In this document: in pieces, positions 1 through 13,752 of the stretch
Position numbering within the stretch: position 1 is the stretch's first letter
How the letters are laid out: every line of letters starts with the position of its first letter
Source of the DNA: Arthrobacter humicola
GTDB taxonomy: Bacteria; Actinomycetota; Actinomycetes; Actinomycetales; Micrococcaceae
DNA: 64,000 nt
Assembly: GCF_022803015.1 (NCBI RefSeq)
Contig: NZ_JAFKON010000006.1
Location: 186,001-250,000 of the forward strand
Reading direction: 5' to 3'
The notes under the pieces: generated by a model
The model's input: the letters and a program-made list of their open reading frames with translations, nothing else
Told to the model about the DNA's origin: nothing
The model's database searches: none
Translations under genes and position numbers: made by a program

Positions 1-594
1 CCGTGGTTCCGTTCAATGCGGAGCATCAGCGACGCGGACCTGGCCACGATCCACCAGCCGCTGGATTTCTACGGCCTGAACTATTACTACCCCGTGAAGG
101 TGGCCACGGGACGCGGCGTCGACAGCCCCTCGGCAACCGCGGAGGCGATGCTGAAAGTCCCGTTCCATATGGCCGCGTTCCCGGAGTACGAACGCACGGG
201 ATTCGGCTGGCCGGTCGCTCCGGACCACCTGGGGATCCTGCTCCGGGAGCTGAAGGACCGGTACGGGTCTTCGCTGCCGCCGCTCTACATCACCGAGAGC
301 GGGGCGAGCTTCCCCGAACCCGACCACGTTACCGGCCCCATTCCCGATGCCGGCCGGATCAGCTACCTCGCTGCACACCTCAGCCACGCGGTCGAGGCCA
401 CCTCCCCCGGGGGCGTGGCACACGACGTCGAACTGCTCGGCTATTACGTCTGGACGCTGATGGACAACTTCGAATGGGCGGCAGGCTACTCGCAGCGCTT
501 CGGCCTGGTGCACGTCGATTTCACGAGCCTCAAGCGCACGCCGAAAGACTCGTACTACTGGTACCAGGCCCTCGCGCGGGCACGCCGGGCCTGA
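1..594 (+). CDS. GH1 family beta-glucosidase, C-terminal fragment
   Basis: The frame is open from base 1 and ends at TGA, giving the last 197 residues of a retaining family 1 glycoside hydrolase; the start is outside the window. The nucleophile motif appears as YITESG (Glu about residue 99 of the fragment; Ser replaces the more usual Asn after it). Further on, YYVWTLMDNFEWAAGYSQRF matches the conserved C-terminal aglycone-side block of GH1. Such enzymes hydrolyse beta-linked glucosides or related disaccharides, usually in the cytoplasm. The acid/base NEP motif would lie upstream and cannot be checked. No downstream partner is on this strand, so it probably ends its operon. Exact substrate cannot be inferred. 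Confidence 0.9.
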   Translation, partial: PWFRSMRSISDADLATIHQPLDFYGLNYYYPVKVATGRGVDSPSATAEAMLKVPFHMAAFPEYERTGFGWPVAPDHLGILLRELKDRYGSSLPPLYITESGASFPEPDHVTGPIPDAGRISYLAAHLSHAVEATSPGGVAHDVELLGYYVWTLMDNFEWAAGYSQRFGLVHVDFTSLKRTPKDSYYWYQALARARRA

Positions 595-610
595 GCCCCG
601 CCCGGCCCCG

Positions 611-736
611 CTACTGGTTGCGGTTGGACCTATTGATGCGCTTGGCGCGCTCGATCTCCTGGCGGAAGTGCCTCTTCGCCCAAAAGAACGCGACGACGAC
701 CGCGGCGGCGATCAGTAGAAAAATGAACCAGCCCAT
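611..736 (-). CDS. Small single-pass membrane protein, 41 aa
   Basis: An ATG at 736 follows GGGAG at a good ribosome-binding distance and opens a 41-residue frame ending in TAG. The N-terminus is MGWFIFLLIAAAVVVAFFWA, a clear membrane helix, followed by a basic tail rich in Arg, Lys and Asn (KRHFRQEIERAKRINRSNRN). It lies downstream of the tuf terminator, reading in the same direction, so it probably has its own promoter or depends on read-through. No function is recognised. The support is the ribosome-binding site, the amphipathic layout and the absence of another gene in the space. Confidence 0.6.
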   Translation of the reverse strand: MGWFIFLLIAAAVVVAFFWAKRHFRQEIERAKRINRSNRNQ

Positions 737-780
737 GGTGAACTCCCTTCCCTTCCTGCAAAGGTATCAGGAACTTAAAA

Positions 781-816
781 GGAACAGCCCCGCTGCAAGT
801 GCAGCGGGGCTGTTCC
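781..816 (-). terminator. Rho-independent terminator of tuf
   Basis: Perfect 16-bp inverted repeat (GGAACAGCCCCGCTGC arm) with a 4-base loop, followed on the minus strand by TTTTAAG. It lies 65 bases after the tuf stop codon and closes the str operon. Confidence 0.9.
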
Positions 817-880
817 CGATCCTCTGGTCAGCTGCCAGACGGCTGGCTGATCAGGGGCAAAGCATCAGATCGGCAAGTAA

Positions 881-2071
881 TTACTTGATGATCTTGGTGA
901 CGCGTCCTGAACCAACGGTGCGGCCGCCTTCGCGGATAGCGAAGCCGAGGCCCTCTTCCATTGCGATCGGCTGGATGAGCGCAACGGTCATCTCAGTGTT
1001 GTCGCCGGGCATAACCATTTCCGTGCCTTCCGGCAGGGTGATAACGCCGGTTACGTCCGTGGTGCGGAAGTAGAACTGCGGGCGGTAGTTGGAGTAGAAC
1101 GGGTTGTGACGTCCGCCTTCGTCCTTGGAGAGGATGTAGACGTTAGCCTCGAAGTCGGTGTGCGGGGTGATGGAACCCGGCTTGACGACAACCTGGCCAC
1201 GCTCGACATCGTCGCGCTTCAGACCGCGGAGCAGGAGGCCACAGTTCTCGCCGGCCCATGCTTCGTCGAGCTGCTTGTGGAACATCTCGATACCGGTAAC
1301 CGTGGTCTTCTGGACCGGGCGGATGCCGACGATCTCGACCTCGGAGTTGATGGCGAGGGTTCCACGCTCGGCGCGGCCCGTAACAACGGTGCCACGGCCG
1401 GTGATCGTGAAGACATCTTCGATCGGCATCAGGAAGGGCTTGTCACGGTCACGTACGGGGTCCGGAACGGACTCGTCGACAGCAGCCATGAGGTCCTCAA
1501 CGGACTTGACCCAGACGGGGTCGCCTTCGAGGGCCTTCAGGCCGGAAACGCGAACAACCGGAGCCTCGTCGCCATCGAAGCCCTGCGAGCTGAGCAGCTC
1601 GCGAACTTCCATTTCAACGAGGTCGAGGAGCTCTTCGTCGTCAACCATGTCAGCCTTGTTCAGCGCGACCAGCAGGTAGGGAACGCCAACCTGGCGGGCG
1701 AGCAGAACGTGCTCGCGGGTCTGAGCCATCGGGCCGTCAGTGGCGGCAACCACGAGGATTGCACCGTCCATCTGAGCAGCGCCGGTGATCATGTTCTTGA
1801 TGTAGTCAGCGTGACCCGGAGCATCTACGTGTGCGTAGTGGCGCTTCTCGGTCTGGTACTCAACGTGGGAGATGTTGATGGTAATGCCGCGCTGACGCTC
1901 TTCGGGAGCAGAGTCAATCGACGCGAAGTCACGCTTCTCGTTGAGAGTCGGGTACTTGTCGTACAGCACCTTGGAAATGGCGGCCGTCAGCGTCGTCTTA
2001 CCGTGGTCAACGTGACCAATGGTACCGATGTTAACGTGCGGCTTAGTCCGCTCGAACTTTGCCTTTGCCAC
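881..2071 (-). CDS. tuf: Elongation factor Tu
   Basis: This 396-residue protein is EF-Tu, the GTPase that delivers aminoacyl-tRNA to the ribosomal A site. The GTP-binding motifs are intact: GHVDHGKT at residues 19-26, DAPGH at 83-87 and NKAD at 138-141. Domains 2 and 3 are complete and the C-terminus GRVTKIIK is typical. The start codon is GTG, preceded by AGGAGGAACCT. It is the last gene of the rpsL-rpsG-fusA-tuf order, but a 267-base gap with structure and a possible promoter separates it from fusA, so it may be transcribed both with the operon and alone. The length is normal for the family. Confidence 0.98.
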   Translation of the reverse strand: MAKAKFERTKPHVNIGTIGHVDHGKTTLTAAISKVLYDKYPTLNEKRDFASIDSAPEERQRGITINISHVEYQTEKRHYAHVDAPGHADYIKNMITGAAQMDGAILVVAATDGPMAQTREHVLLARQVGVPYLLVALNKADMVDDEELLDLVEMEVRELLSSQGFDGDEAPVVRVSGLKALEGDPVWVKSVEDLMAAVDESVPDPVRDRDKPFLMPIEDVFTITGRGTVVTGRAERGTLAINSEVEIVGIRPVQKTTVTGIEMFHKQLDEAWAGENCGLLLRGLKRDDVERGQVVVKPGSITPHTDFEANVYILSKDEGGRHNPFYSNYRPQFYFRTTDVTGVITLPEGTEMVMPGDNTEMTVALIQPIAMEEGLGFAIREGGRTVGSGRVTKIIK

Positions 2072-2111
2072 AGGTTCCTCCTAGAACGTTTTCAAATTGA
2101 CTTACCCTTCG

Positions 2112-2147
2112 GCCGCGCTTGTCGCGGCAGAAACTCCAGTAAGTCTA
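2112..2147 (-). promoter_or_regulatory. Candidate tuf promoter (-10) and leader hairpin
   Basis: TAGACT at 2142-2147 resembles an actinobacterial -10 box and would start a leader of about 65 bases; the matching -35 is poor. Within the leader, GCCGCG and CGCGGC (2112-2117 and 2123-2128 on the plus strand) form a 6-bp hairpin with a 5-base loop. Assignment is tentative. Confidence 0.35.
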
Positions 2148-2213
2148 CTTGGGGGGCTTTGGATTGATGAAATTGCAGATTCAGGTACTAATGCTAGTGC
2201 CTAGAGCCTGTTC

Positions 2214-2300
2214 GTGCAGGCGGCCGAACTCCGGCCTGGCCGGACTACAGCTGACCGGAGTCCGGCCGCTTGCACCAGATGTGTCTCCGCTGGCGGAGAC
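2214..2300 (-). repeat. Large inverted repeats in the fusA-tuf spacer
   Basis: Bases 2214-2234 and 2255-2275 are 21-base arms that pair at 19 of 21 positions around a 20-base loop; a second, perfect 8-bp hairpin (GTCTCCGC arm) lies at 2283-2300. Both are just downstream of the fusA stop and upstream of the possible tuf -10. No U-run follows, so this may be a partial terminator, a processing site or a transcription-attenuating structure between fusA and tuf. Confidence 0.6.
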
Positions 2301-2338
2301 GCACCCGAGTTTCTTGTTGCTGCGAGGCGTCCTGGGGA

Positions 2339-4453
2339 CTACTCGCCGCGGTTCTTCTGGATGATCTCGTCGGCGACTGCCTTCGGGACCTCGGCGTAGC
2401 TGTTGAACGTCATGGAGTACACAGCGCGGCCCTGGGTCTTCGAGCGCAGGTCACCGATGTAGCCGAACATGCCGGACAGCGGGACGTGTGCGCGAATAAC
2501 CTTGACGCCCTGGGCATCTTCCATGGACTGCATCTGGCCACGGCGGGAGTTGAGGTCACCGATAACTTCACCCATGTATTCCTCAGGGGTGCGGACCTCG
2601 ACATCCATCAGCGGTTCGAGCAGGACAGGGTTCGCCTTGCGTGCGGCTTCCTTGAAAGCCATACGGCCGGCGATCTTGAACGCCATTTCCGAGGAGTCAA
2701 CATCGTGGTAAGCGCCGTCAATCAGCGTCGCCTTGATGCCGACAACCGGGTAACCGGCCAGGACGCCGTCGTTAAGCGCGTCCTGGATGCCGGCGTCGAC
2801 CGACGGGATGTACTCGCGCGGAACGCGGCCACCGGTGACCTTGTTCTCGAACTCGTACAGCTCGCCACCTGAGGTGTCCAGCGGCTCGATCGCGATCTGG
2901 ATCTTTGCGAACTGGCCGGAACCACCGGTCTGCTTCTTGTGCGTATAGTCGTGACGCTCTACAGCACGCTTGATGGTTTCGCGGTAAGCAACCTGCGGCT
3001 TGCCAACGTTTGCCTCGACCTTGAATTCGCGGCGCATGCGGTCCACCAGGATGTCCAGGTGGAGCTCGCCCATGCCGGCGATGATGGTCTGGCCGGTGTC
3101 CTCGTTGAGGGAGACCTGGAAGGTCGGGTCCTCAGCGGAGAGCTTCTGGATGGCCGTGGAGAGCTTCTCCTGGTCACCCTTCGTGTTCGGCTCGATCGCA
3201 ACCGAGATCACGGGCTCCGGGAAGCTCATGGACTCGAGGACAATCTGGTTGGCCGGATCGCACAGGGTGTCGCCCGTGGTGGTGTCCTTGAGGCCGATCG
3301 CTGCGTAGATGTGGCCGGCGGTAGCGCCGTCGACGGGCATTTCCTTGTTGGCATGCATCTGGAACAGCTTGCCGATGCGCTCCTTCTTGCCCTTGGTGGA
3401 GTTGACCACCTGCGAGCCTGCTTCCACGTGACCGGAGTACACGCGGACGAAGGTCAGCTGGCCGAAGAAGGGGTGCGCGGCGATCTTGAACGCCAGTGCG
3501 GAGAAGGGCTCTTCAGAGGAGGGCTTACGGGTAAGCTCCTTCTCTTCGTCGCGGGGATCGTGACCGATCATCGGCGGGACGTCGAGCGGGTTCGGCAGGT
3601 AGTCCACCACAGCGTCGAGCATGGGCTGGACGCCGCGGTTCTTGAATGCAGAACCACAGAAGACCGGGTAGATCTCAGAGTTGATCGTCATCTTGCGGAT
3701 GCCGGCCTTGAGCTCATCGATGCTGATCTCTTCGCCCTCAAGGTACTTCTCCATGAGTTCCTCGGAGGACTCGGCAACGGTCTCAATGAGCGTTGCGCGG
3801 TACTCTTCGGCCTTCGCCTGGAGGTCAGCAGGGATCTCGCGGATCTCGTACTTGGCACCCATGGTGACGTCACCCTTGGCGTCGCCGGGCCAGACCAGCG
3901 AACGCATGTAGAGGAGGTCGACGACGCCGATGAAGTCGTTCTCGGCGCCGATCGGCAGCTGCATGACGAGCGGCTTGGCACCGAGACGGCTGATGATGGT
4001 GTCGACGGTGAAGTAGAAGTCAGCGCCGAGCTTGTCCATCTTGTTGACGAAGCAGATGCGCGGAACGTTGTACTTGTCAGCCTGGCGCCAAACAGTCTCG
4101 GACTGCGGCTCCACGCCTTCCTTGCCGTCGAACACGGCGACTGCGCCGTCGAGGACGCGCAGGGAGCGCTCAACCTCGACCGTGAAGTCAACGTGGCCGG
4201 GGGTGTCGATGATGTTGATCTGGTTGTTTTCCCAGAAGCAGGTCACGGCGGCAGACGTGATGGTGATGCCGCGTTCCTTTTCCTGTTCCATCCAGTCAGT
4301 CGTCGAAGCGCCGTCGTGCGTTTCGCCGATCTTGTGGTTCACACCCGTGTAGAACAGGATGCGCTCGGTAGTAGTGGTCTTGCCGGCATCGATGTGGGCC
4401 ATGATGCCGATATTGCGGACCTTGCTAAGGTCGGTAAGCACGTCCTGTGCCAC
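2339..4453 (-). CDS. fusA: Elongation factor G
   Basis: EF-G is the GTPase that drives ribosomal translocation and, with RRF, ribosome recycling. The chosen GTG start at 4453 has GGGAG upstream and gives 704 residues starting (M)[17 protein letters not shown]; an ATG nine codons upstream lacks a ribosome-binding site. The P-loop AHIDAGKT is at 19-26, followed by the switch region (RGITITSAA) and DTPGH and NKMD motifs. Domains II to V are complete through the conserved C-terminal domain. It follows rpsG by 69 bases containing an 11-bp hairpin, and precedes tuf. Length and motif content are those of canonical bacterial EF-G. Confidence 0.98.
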   Translation of the reverse strand: MAQDVLTDLSKVRNIGIMAHIDAGKTTTTERILFYTGVNHKIGETHDGASTTDWMEQEKERGITITSAAVTCFWENNQINIIDTPGHVDFTVEVERSLRVLDGAVAVFDGKEGVEPQSETVWRQADKYNVPRICFVNKMDKLGADFYFTVDTIISRLGAKPLVMQLPIGAENDFIGVVDLLYMRSLVWPGDAKGDVTMGAKYEIREIPADLQAKAEEYRATLIETVAESSEELMEKYLEGEEISIDELKAGIRKMTINSEIYPVFCGSAFKNRGVQPMLDAVVDYLPNPLDVPPMIGHDPRDEEKELTRKPSSEEPFSALAFKIAAHPFFGQLTFVRVYSGHVEAGSQVVNSTKGKKERIGKLFQMHANKEMPVDGATAGHIYAAIGLKDTTTGDTLCDPANQIVLESMSFPEPVISVAIEPNTKGDQEKLSTAIQKLSAEDPTFQVSLNEDTGQTIIAGMGELHLDILVDRMRREFKVEANVGKPQVAYRETIKRAVERHDYTHKKQTGGSGQFAKIQIAIEPLDTSGGELYEFENKVTGGRVPREYIPSVDAGIQDALNDGVLAGYPVVGIKATLIDGAYHDVDSSEMAFKIAGRMAFKEAARKANPVLLEPLMDVEVRTPEEYMGEVIGDLNSRRGQMQSMEDAQGVKVIRAHVPLSGMFGYIGDLRSKTQGRAVYSMTFNSYAEVPKAVADEIIQKNRGE

Positions 4454-4483
4454 GGTGTCTCCCTTTCGGATGGACTGCACGTT

Positions 4484-4511
4484 CGCCGCCGGCTCAGTCG
4501 AGCCGGCGGCG
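4484..4511 (-). repeat. Intercistronic hairpin rpsG-fusA
   Basis: CGCCGCCGGCT and AGCCGGCGGCG form a perfect 11-bp stem with a 6-base loop in the 69-base gap between rpsG and fusA. No U-run follows on the minus strand, so full termination is unlikely; RNA stability, processing or partial attenuation are possible. Confidence 0.7.
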
Positions 4512-4522
4512 TCCGGGAAGTA

Positions 4523-4993
4523 TTACCAGCGGTAGTGTGCGAAGGCCTTGTTGGACTCGGCCATCTTGTGGGTGTCTTCGCGACGCTTCACAGCGGCACC
4601 GAGACCGTTCGAGGCATCCAGGATTTCGTTCTGGAGGCGCTCGGTCATGGTCTTTTCGCGGCGGGCCTTGGAGTAGCCAACCAGCCAGCGGAGGGCGAGG
4701 GCCGTGGAACGGCCCGGCTTGACCTCAACGGGAACCTGGTAGGTGGCGCCACCAACACGGCGGGAGCGGACCTCAAGCGAAGGCTTGACGTTCTCCATGG
4801 CCTTCTTGAGGGCTGCAACGGGGTCGCCGCCGGACTTGGCGCGAGCACCCTCGAGGGCACCGTAAACGATGCGCTCTGCGGTGGACTTCTTGCCGTCAAC
4901 CAGCACCTTGTTGATGAGCTGGGTGACCAGCGGGGAGCCGTAAACGGGATCTAGAACTAGCGGCCGCTTGGGGGCCGGACCCTTGCGAGGCAT
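4523..4993 (-). CDS. rpsG: 30S ribosomal protein S7
   Basis: S7 is a primary binder of the 3' domain of 16S rRNA and helps organise the 30S head near the E site. The ATG at 4993 starts [11 protein letters not shown], the standard N-terminus, giving 156 residues; the open frame extends further upstream only because it overlaps rpsL in another frame. It begins one base after the rpsL stop, so translation is probably coupled. The C-terminus [14 protein letters not shown] is typical. Gene order rpsL-rpsG-fusA is the conserved str operon. Confidence 0.98.
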   Translation of the reverse strand: MPRKGPAPKRPLVLDPVYGSPLVTQLINKVLVDGKKSTAERIVYGALEGARAKSGGDPVAALKKAMENVKPSLEVRSRRVGGATYQVPVEVKPGRSTALALRWLVGYSKARREKTMTERLQNEILDASNGLGAAVKRREDTHKMAESNKAFAHYRW

Positions 4994-4994
4994 A

Positions 4995-5369
4995 TTACTT
5001 CTTCTCCATCTTTGCGCCGTAGCGGCTGCGAGCCTGCTTACGGTTCTTGACACCCTGGGTATCGAGGGCGCCACGGACGATCTTGTAGCGGACACCCGGA
5101 AGGTCCTTCACGCGGCCGCCGCGGACGAGCACAATGGAGTGCTCCTGCAGGTTGTGGCCCACACCGGGGATGTATGCGGTGACTTCAATGCCGCCGTTGA
5201 GGCGCACGCGAGCAACCTTACGCAGAGCCGAGTTCGGCTTCTTCGGGGTCGTCGTGTAAACGCGGGTGCAAACACCGCGGCGCATCGGGCTGCCGTTAAG
5301 CGCGGGAGCCTTGGTCTTTTTGACCTTAGGCGTGCGGCCCTTGCGGACCAGCTGGTTAATCGTAGGCAC
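4995..5369 (-). CDS. rpsL: 30S ribosomal protein S12
   Basis: S12 lies at the 30S decoding centre and is the classical streptomycin-resistance locus. The 124-residue sequence starts at a GTG ([12 protein letters not shown]) behind GGAG. The decoding loop reads [13 protein letters not shown] and the second loop [10 protein letters not shown], which is the drug-sensitive wild-type pattern at the usual Lys positions (inference from known alleles). It is the first gene of the operon, with a leader hairpin and a candidate promoter upstream, and its stop is one base from the rpsG start. Confidence 0.98.
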   Translation of the reverse strand: MPTINQLVRKGRTPKVKKTKAPALNGSPMRRGVCTRVYTTTPKKPNSALRKVARVRLNGGIEVTAYIPGVGHNLQEHSIVLVRGGRVKDLPGVRYKIVRGALDTQGVKNRKQARSRYGAKMEKK

Positions 5370-5392
5370 TCTCGTGTTCTCCGTTTTATCCG

Positions 5393-5414
5393 GAGCGGCC
5401 GTTGGCGGCCGCTC
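5393..5414 (-). promoter_or_regulatory. Leader hairpin of the str operon
   Basis: GAGCGGCCG and CGGCCGCTC pair as a perfect 9-bp stem with a TTGG loop, just ahead of the rpsL ribosome-binding site. No U-run follows. It could shield or space the translation start, or be a protein-binding site; no specific ribosomal-protein mimic is recognised. Confidence 0.45.
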
Positions 5415-5477
5415 TCTTGTCGCTGCGCCTCGCCGCCCGAGCTTTGAAGTTCTCTCCAGAGCAGCTGAGGCGAAGCC

Positions 5478-5507
5478 TTAATAGTCGGACCGCACGCCGG
5501 GGTCCAA
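5478..5507 (-). promoter_or_regulatory. Candidate promoter of rpsL-rpsG-fusA
   Basis: TTGGAC (5502-5507), an 18-base spacer and TATTAA (5478-5483) on the minus strand suggest a vegetative promoter with a leader of roughly 100 bases. The whole gap 5370-5767 (398 bases) holds no convincing gene: it contains this promoter, the leader hairpin at 5393-5414, an A+T-richer stretch at 5641-5700 that might hold a second weak promoter, and the rpoC terminator. Confidence 0.45.
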
Positions 5508-5720
5508 GGACTTTCGACCCGAACTGCCCCTAGGCATGCGAAAATGTGGCATACGTTGCACAAGAACCCTGCAAACCGGAAACGTCGTCCTGGTTGAATC
5601 TTTCAGCTGCAAGCTGTCTGACTCAAACCGGCGCACTCATCCACTGCCACAATAACAATTAGTCTCAAGTCTAACACGGACGGGTCCCAGCCCTTAATCG
5701 GCGGGGCTTACCACTGGAAA

Positions 5721-5752
5721 GGCCCCGCCCCCACCGAGGTGGGAACGGGGCC
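5721..5752 (-). terminator. Terminator of rpoB-rpoC
   Basis: GGCCCCG and CGGGGCC pair, with an inner CCCACC/GGTGGG extension, followed on the minus strand by TTTCC. It lies 15 bases after the rpoC stop. Confidence 0.8.
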
Positions 5753-5767
5753 TGTCAGTCACTCAGC

Positions 5768-9667
<3,900 letters not shown>

Positions 9668-9732
9668 ATGGTCCCTGTTCTCTCTTGTTCTCTAAATTCT
9701 GAAGTCTTGGGTTACGGGAAGAGGGAGGTGGC

Positions 9733-9764
9733 TTACGACGGCGAGTGCGAACCCGCCGTCGTAA
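9733..9764 (-). repeat. Intercistronic hairpin rpoB-rpoC
   Basis: TTACGACGGCG and CGCCGTCGTAA form a perfect 11-bp stem around a 10-base loop in the 105-base rpoB-rpoC gap. There is no U-run. Its position parallels the rpsG-fusA hairpin, so an RNase processing site or partial attenuator is possible. Confidence 0.7.
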
Positions 9765-9772
9765 ACCCCCTG

Positions 9773-12700
9773 CTAAACCTCTTCTACGGAACTGGGCTCT
9801 GCACGAGACAGATCGATGCCCAGTTCTTCCGCAGCCGTGAAGACTGCGTCATCAGAGTCACGCATTTCAATTGTGGTTCCGTCCGTGGAAAGCACTTCCA
9901 CGTTCAGGCACAGCGACTGCATTTCCTTGATCAAGACCTTGAAGGACTCAGGAACGCCCGGCTCGGGGATGTTCTCGCCCTTGACGATGGCTTCGTAGAC
10001 CTTCACACGACCGTGGATATCATCCGACTTGATCGTCAGCAGTTCCTGGAGCGTGTACGCGGCGCCGTAAGCCTCGAGCGCCCACACTTCCATTTCACCG
10101 AAGCGCTGGCCACCGAACTGTGCCTTACCACCCAGCGGCTGCTGCGTGATCATGGAGTACGGGCCGGTGGAGCGGGCGTGGATCTTGTCGTCCACCAGGT
10201 GGTGGAGCTTCAGGATGTACATGTAGCCGACCGAGATCGGATCCGGGAACGGCTCGCCGGAGCGGCCGTCGAACAGACGGGTCTTGCCGGAGGAGTTGAT
10301 CAGGCGGTCGCCGTCGCGGGTGACGTTGGTGGAATCGAGCAGCCCCGTGATTTCCTCTTCACGCGCACCGTCGAAGACCGGCGTCGCCACAGTGGTCTGG
10401 CCACTCTCGCGCGGCAGGTTCGGCAGCTGCTTGACCCACTCGGGCTCGCCCTCGATCTTCCAGCCGGTCTTGGCAACCCAGCCGAGGTGCGTTTCCAGCA
10501 CCTGGCCGACGTTCATGCGGCCCGGAACACCCAGCGGGTTCAGGACGATATCAACGGGGGTGCCGTCGGCAAGGAAGGGCATGTCCTCGATCGGAAGGAT
10601 CTTGGAGATAACACCCTTGTTGCCGTGGCGGCCGGCGAGCTTGTCGCCGTCGGTGATCTTGCGCTTGGCAGCGACGTAGACGCGCACCAGCTGGTTGACG
10701 CCCGGGGGCAGCTCGTCGTCGTTGTCGCGGTCGAAGACGCGGACACCGATCACGGTGCCGGACTCGCCGTGCGGCACCTTCAGGGAGGTGTCGCGCACTT
10801 CGCGGGACTTCTCACCGAAGATGGCGCGCAGCAGGCGCTCTTCCGGGGTCAGCTCGGTCTCGCCCTTGGGGGTGACCTTACCAACCAGGATGTCGCCGGC
10901 CTCAACCTCGGCACCGATGTGGATGATGCCGCGCTCGTCCAGGCCTGCCAGGACTTCCTCAGACACGTTCGGGATGTCACGGGTGATTTCCTCGGCACCA
11001 AGCTTGGTGTCGCGGGCATCGATCTCGTGCTCCTCGATGTGGATCGAGGACAGGACATCCTCGGCCACGATGCGCTGGGACAGGATGATGGCATCCTCGA
11101 AGTTGTGGCCTTCCCATGACATGAATGCCACGAGCAGGTTCTTACCGAGGGCGAGCTCGCCCTGGTCCGTTGCCGGGCCGTCAGCGATGATGCCGCCGAC
11201 CTCCAGGCGCTGGCCTTCGCTTACCAGGACACGGTGGTTGTAGCAGTTGCCCTGGTTGGAACGGGCGAACTTGTTGATGCGGTAGTTGGTTTCCGTACCG
11301 TCGTCGTTGAGCATGATGACCAGCTCAGCGGAGACCTCGGTAACCACACCGGCCTTCTTGGCGATGACAACGTCGCCGGCGTCGACGGCTGCGGCGCGCT
11401 CCATGCCGGTACCGACGAACGGTGCCTCGGAACGGACCAGCGGCACGGCCTGGCGCTGCATGTTGGCACCCATGAGTGCACGGTTGGCATCGTCATGCTC
11501 GAGGAACGGGATCAGGGCGGTAGCCACGGACACCATCTGGCGCGGGGAAACGTCCATGAACTCGACGTCGGCGGCGGGAACCAGCACAGGCTCGCCTCCA
11601 CCACCGCGGGCACGGACCAGGACGGTCTCTTCCGCGAAACGCTTGTTCTCGTCGAGCGGTGCGTTGGCCTGTGCGATCAGGACCTCGGCTTCGTCGTCGG
11701 CCGTGAGGTACTTGACCTCATCGGAGACGACACCCTCGGCGACAAGGCGGTACGGGGTTTCGATGAAACCGAACGGGTTGATGCGTCCGTAGGAAGCCAG
11801 CGAACCGATCAGACCAATGTTCGGGCCTTCAGGAGTTTCGATGGGGCACATACGTCCGTAGTGGGACGGGTGCACGTCACGAACTTCCATGCCGGCACGG
11901 TCACGGGACAGACCACCCGGGCCAAGCGCGGACAGGCGGCGCTTGTGGGTCAGACCCGAGAGCGGGTTGTTCTGGTCCATGAACTGGGACAGCTGGGAAG
12001 TTCCGAAGAACTCCTTGATGGCTGCCACGACGGGACGGATGTTGATCAGGGTCTGCGGCGTGATGGCCTCGACGTCCTGGGTCGTCATGCGTTCGCGGAC
12101 GACGCGCTCCATGCGGGACAGGCCGGTGCGGACCTGGTTCTCGATGAGCTCGCCGACGGCGCGGATGCGGCGGTTGCCGAAGTGGTCGATGTCATCGATC
12201 TCGACGCGGAGCTCGTGGTCCTGGCCGTCGCGCTTGCCCATGAGGGTCTTCTCACCGGCGTGCAGCGCAACCAGGAACTTGATCATGGCCACGATGTCTT
12301 CAACGTGCAGGACCGAAGCTTCCTTGTCGCCAAGGGAGCGGTCGATGCCAAGCTTGCGGTTGATCTTGTAACGGCCGACCTTGGCCAGATCGTAGCGCTT
12401 GGAGTTGAAGTACAGGTTGTCCAGCAGGGACTGGGCAGCCTCAACCGTGGGCGGCTCGCCCGGTCGCAGCTTCCGGTAGATGTCCAGCAACGCGTCTTCG
12501 CGGGTCTCGGTGGCGTCCTTCTCCAGCGTGGCGCGCATGGAGTCGTACTGGCCGAATTCCTCGAGGATCTGGCCTTCGGTCCAGCCGAGGGCCTTCAGCA
12601 GCACGGTGACGGACTGCTTGCGCTTGCGGTCAAGACGGACGCCGACCTGGTCGCGCTTGTCGATTTCAAGCTCGAACCAGGCGCCGCGGGAGGGGATGAT

Positions 12701-13288
12701 CTTCGCGGTGAAGATGTCCTTGTCGCTGGTCTTGTCGGCGGTGCGCTCAAAGTAGGCGCCCGGCGAGCGGACCAGCTGGGAGACGACGACACGCTCGGTG
12801 CCGTTGACGACGAAGGTGCCCTTCTCGGTCATCAGCGGGAAGTCACCCATGAACACGGTCTGCTGCTTGATTTCGCCCGTGTTGTTGTTCATGAACTCGG
12901 CCTTGACGTACAGCGGAGCCGAGTACGTTGCGTCCCGGTCCTTGCACTCAGCCATGGTGTATTTGGGGTCAGCGAACTCCGGCTCGGAGAAGCTCAGGGA
13001 CATGGTGCCCTGGAAGTCTTCGATCGGGGAGATCTCTTCGAAGATGTCGGACAGACCCGAGGAGGTGGCGACGCTGAGGTCGCCTTCTTCGACGGCCTTC
13101 GCAACGCGCGCCTGCCAGCGTTCGTTCCCGACCAGCCAGTCAAAGCTGTCGGTTTGCAGGGCGAGCAGATTCGGAACATCAAGGGGTTCGTGAATCTTTG
13201 CGAATGAGAGCCGGCGGGTTGCACCGTCGGTGCTGTCGGCATTGATAGCGGTAGCGTTGTTTACATTAGAGGTGCTCGAGGCGACCAA
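9773..13288 (-). CDS. rpoB: DNA-directed RNA polymerase subunit beta
   Basis: The beta subunit forms the main channel and the rifampicin pocket of RNA polymerase. I choose a TTG start at 13288 ([10 protein letters not shown]), which has AAGGA six bases upstream, giving 1,171 residues; a GTG five codons earlier would overlap that ribosome-binding site. The rifampicin region reads [20 protein letters not shown] followed by [11 protein letters not shown], the sensitive wild-type pattern. The highly conserved [20 protein letters not shown] block is present. It is co-transcribed with rpoC. Two candidate promoters lie upstream in a 464-base divergent region shared with the thiolase. Confidence 0.97.
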   Translation of the reverse strand: MVASSTSNVNNATAINADSTDGATRRLSFAKIHEPLDVPNLLALQTDSFDWLVGNERWQARVAKAVEEGDLSVATSSGLSDIFEEISPIEDFQGTMSLSFSEPEFADPKYTMAECKDRDATYSAPLYVKAEFMNNNTGEIKQQTVFMGDFPLMTEKGTFVVNGTERVVVSQLVRSPGAYFERTADKTSDKDIFTAKIIPSRGAWFELEIDKRDQVGVRLDRKRKQSVTVLLKALGWTEGQILEEFGQYDSMRATLEKDATETREDALLDIYRKLRPGEPPTVEAAQSLLDNLYFNSKRYDLAKVGRYKINRKLGIDRSLGDKEASVLHVEDIVAMIKFLVALHAGEKTLMGKRDGQDHELRVEIDDIDHFGNRRIRAVGELIENQVRTGLSRMERVVRERMTTQDVEAITPQTLINIRPVVAAIKEFFGTSQLSQFMDQNNPLSGLTHKRRLSALGPGGLSRDRAGMEVRDVHPSHYGRMCPIETPEGPNIGLIGSLASYGRINPFGFIETPYRLVAEGVVSDEVKYLTADDEAEVLIAQANAPLDENKRFAEETVLVRARGGGGEPVLVPAADVEFMDVSPRQMVSVATALIPFLEHDDANRALMGANMQRQAVPLVRSEAPFVGTGMERAAAVDAGDVVIAKKAGVVTEVSAELVIMLNDDGTETNYRINKFARSNQGNCYNHRVLVSEGQRLEVGGIIADGPATDQGELALGKNLLVAFMSWEGHNFEDAIILSQRIVAEDVLSSIHIEEHEIDARDTKLGAEEITRDIPNVSEEVLAGLDERGIIHIGAEVEAGDILVGKVTPKGETELTPEERLLRAIFGEKSREVRDTSLKVPHGESGTVIGVRVFDRDNDDELPPGVNQLVRVYVAAKRKITDGDKLAGRHGNKGVISKILPIEDMPFLADGTPVDIVLNPLGVPGRMNVGQVLETHLGWVAKTGWKIEGEPEWVKQLPNLPRESGQTTVATPVFDGAREEEITGLLDSTNVTRDGDRLINSSGKTRLFDGRSGEPFPDPISVGYMYILKLHHLVDDKIHARSTGPYSMITQQPLGGKAQFGGQRFGEMEVWALEAYGAAYTLQELLTIKSDDIHGRVKVYEAIVKGENIPEPGVPESFKVLIKEMQSLCLNVEVLSTDGTTIEMRDSDDAVFTAAEELGIDLSRAEPSSVEEV

Positions 13289-13379
13289 GAGGGATCCTTC
13301 CACAGACCTTCAGGCGTTGTCAGATCTCCCCCGTTATGCACTCTGCAGAATGACTCCGCAGCGCTACCAGTCCGGTTCC

Positions 13380-13408
13380 GCTATATGACCCGGGACCCGC
13401 GCTGTCCA
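13380..13408 (-). promoter_or_regulatory. Candidate rpoB promoter P2
   Basis: TGGACA (13403-13408), a 17-base spacer and TATAGC (13380-13385) on the minus strand. The -35 differs from TTGACA at one base. It would give a leader of about 85 bases. The TATAGC lies in an 11-base sequence (13378-13388) repeated directly at 13465-13475. Confidence 0.45.
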
Positions 13409-13509
13409 TAGCTGGTGCACGTGGTAGACGGCACATTGATGGAACAGCTGTCAGGCTAAGCCCACCGCTATATGAAGGCTGAAGGTAAACAGGGAAGACG
13501 CAAATATCT

Positions 13510-13538
13510 ACGATACGGCAAAGCAACCTACTTGTCTA
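13510..13538 (-). promoter_or_regulatory. Candidate rpoB promoter P1
   Basis: TAGACA (13533-13538), a 17-base spacer and TATCGT (13510-13515) on the minus strand form a good vegetative promoter, giving a leader of about 215 bases. The gap 13289-13752 (464 bases) holds these two promoters on the minus strand and the thiolase ribosome-binding region on the plus strand; I see no gene in it. Confidence 0.55.
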
Positions 13539-13752
13539 CCCCACTTCCGGCGGGATTGCAAGCACGAAGTTTGGCGGAATTTTCCCTGACTCCTGGCGGA
13601 GCCATTCGCAAGCTGCCCCGGGCAGCGCCCGGGGTGAGCGGGTCAGCGGCCGGGACCGTGGCCCGGACCGGGCCGGATCGGGGGCCGAATGGATAGGTGA
13701 CGGGGCTCACGATAACGTAGACATAAGTCGAAGTAGATCGGAAGAAAACACC

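Noticed and set aside
2939..4954. A 671-residue plus-strand open frame opposite fusA and rpsG
   Set aside because: Antisense shadow spanning two real genes; no recognisable domain.
4995..5369. Streptomycin-resistance alteration in S12
   Set aside because: The PKKPNS and GVGHNL loops look wild type.
11234..13207. A 657-residue plus-strand frame opposite rpoB
   Set aside because: Shadow of rpoB.
10000..13288. Rifampicin-resistance alteration in RpoB
   Set aside because: The rifampicin-region residues match the sensitive consensus.
13320..13526. A 68-residue minus-strand frame in the rpoB leader
   Set aside because: It runs through the candidate promoter P2, with no start signal.
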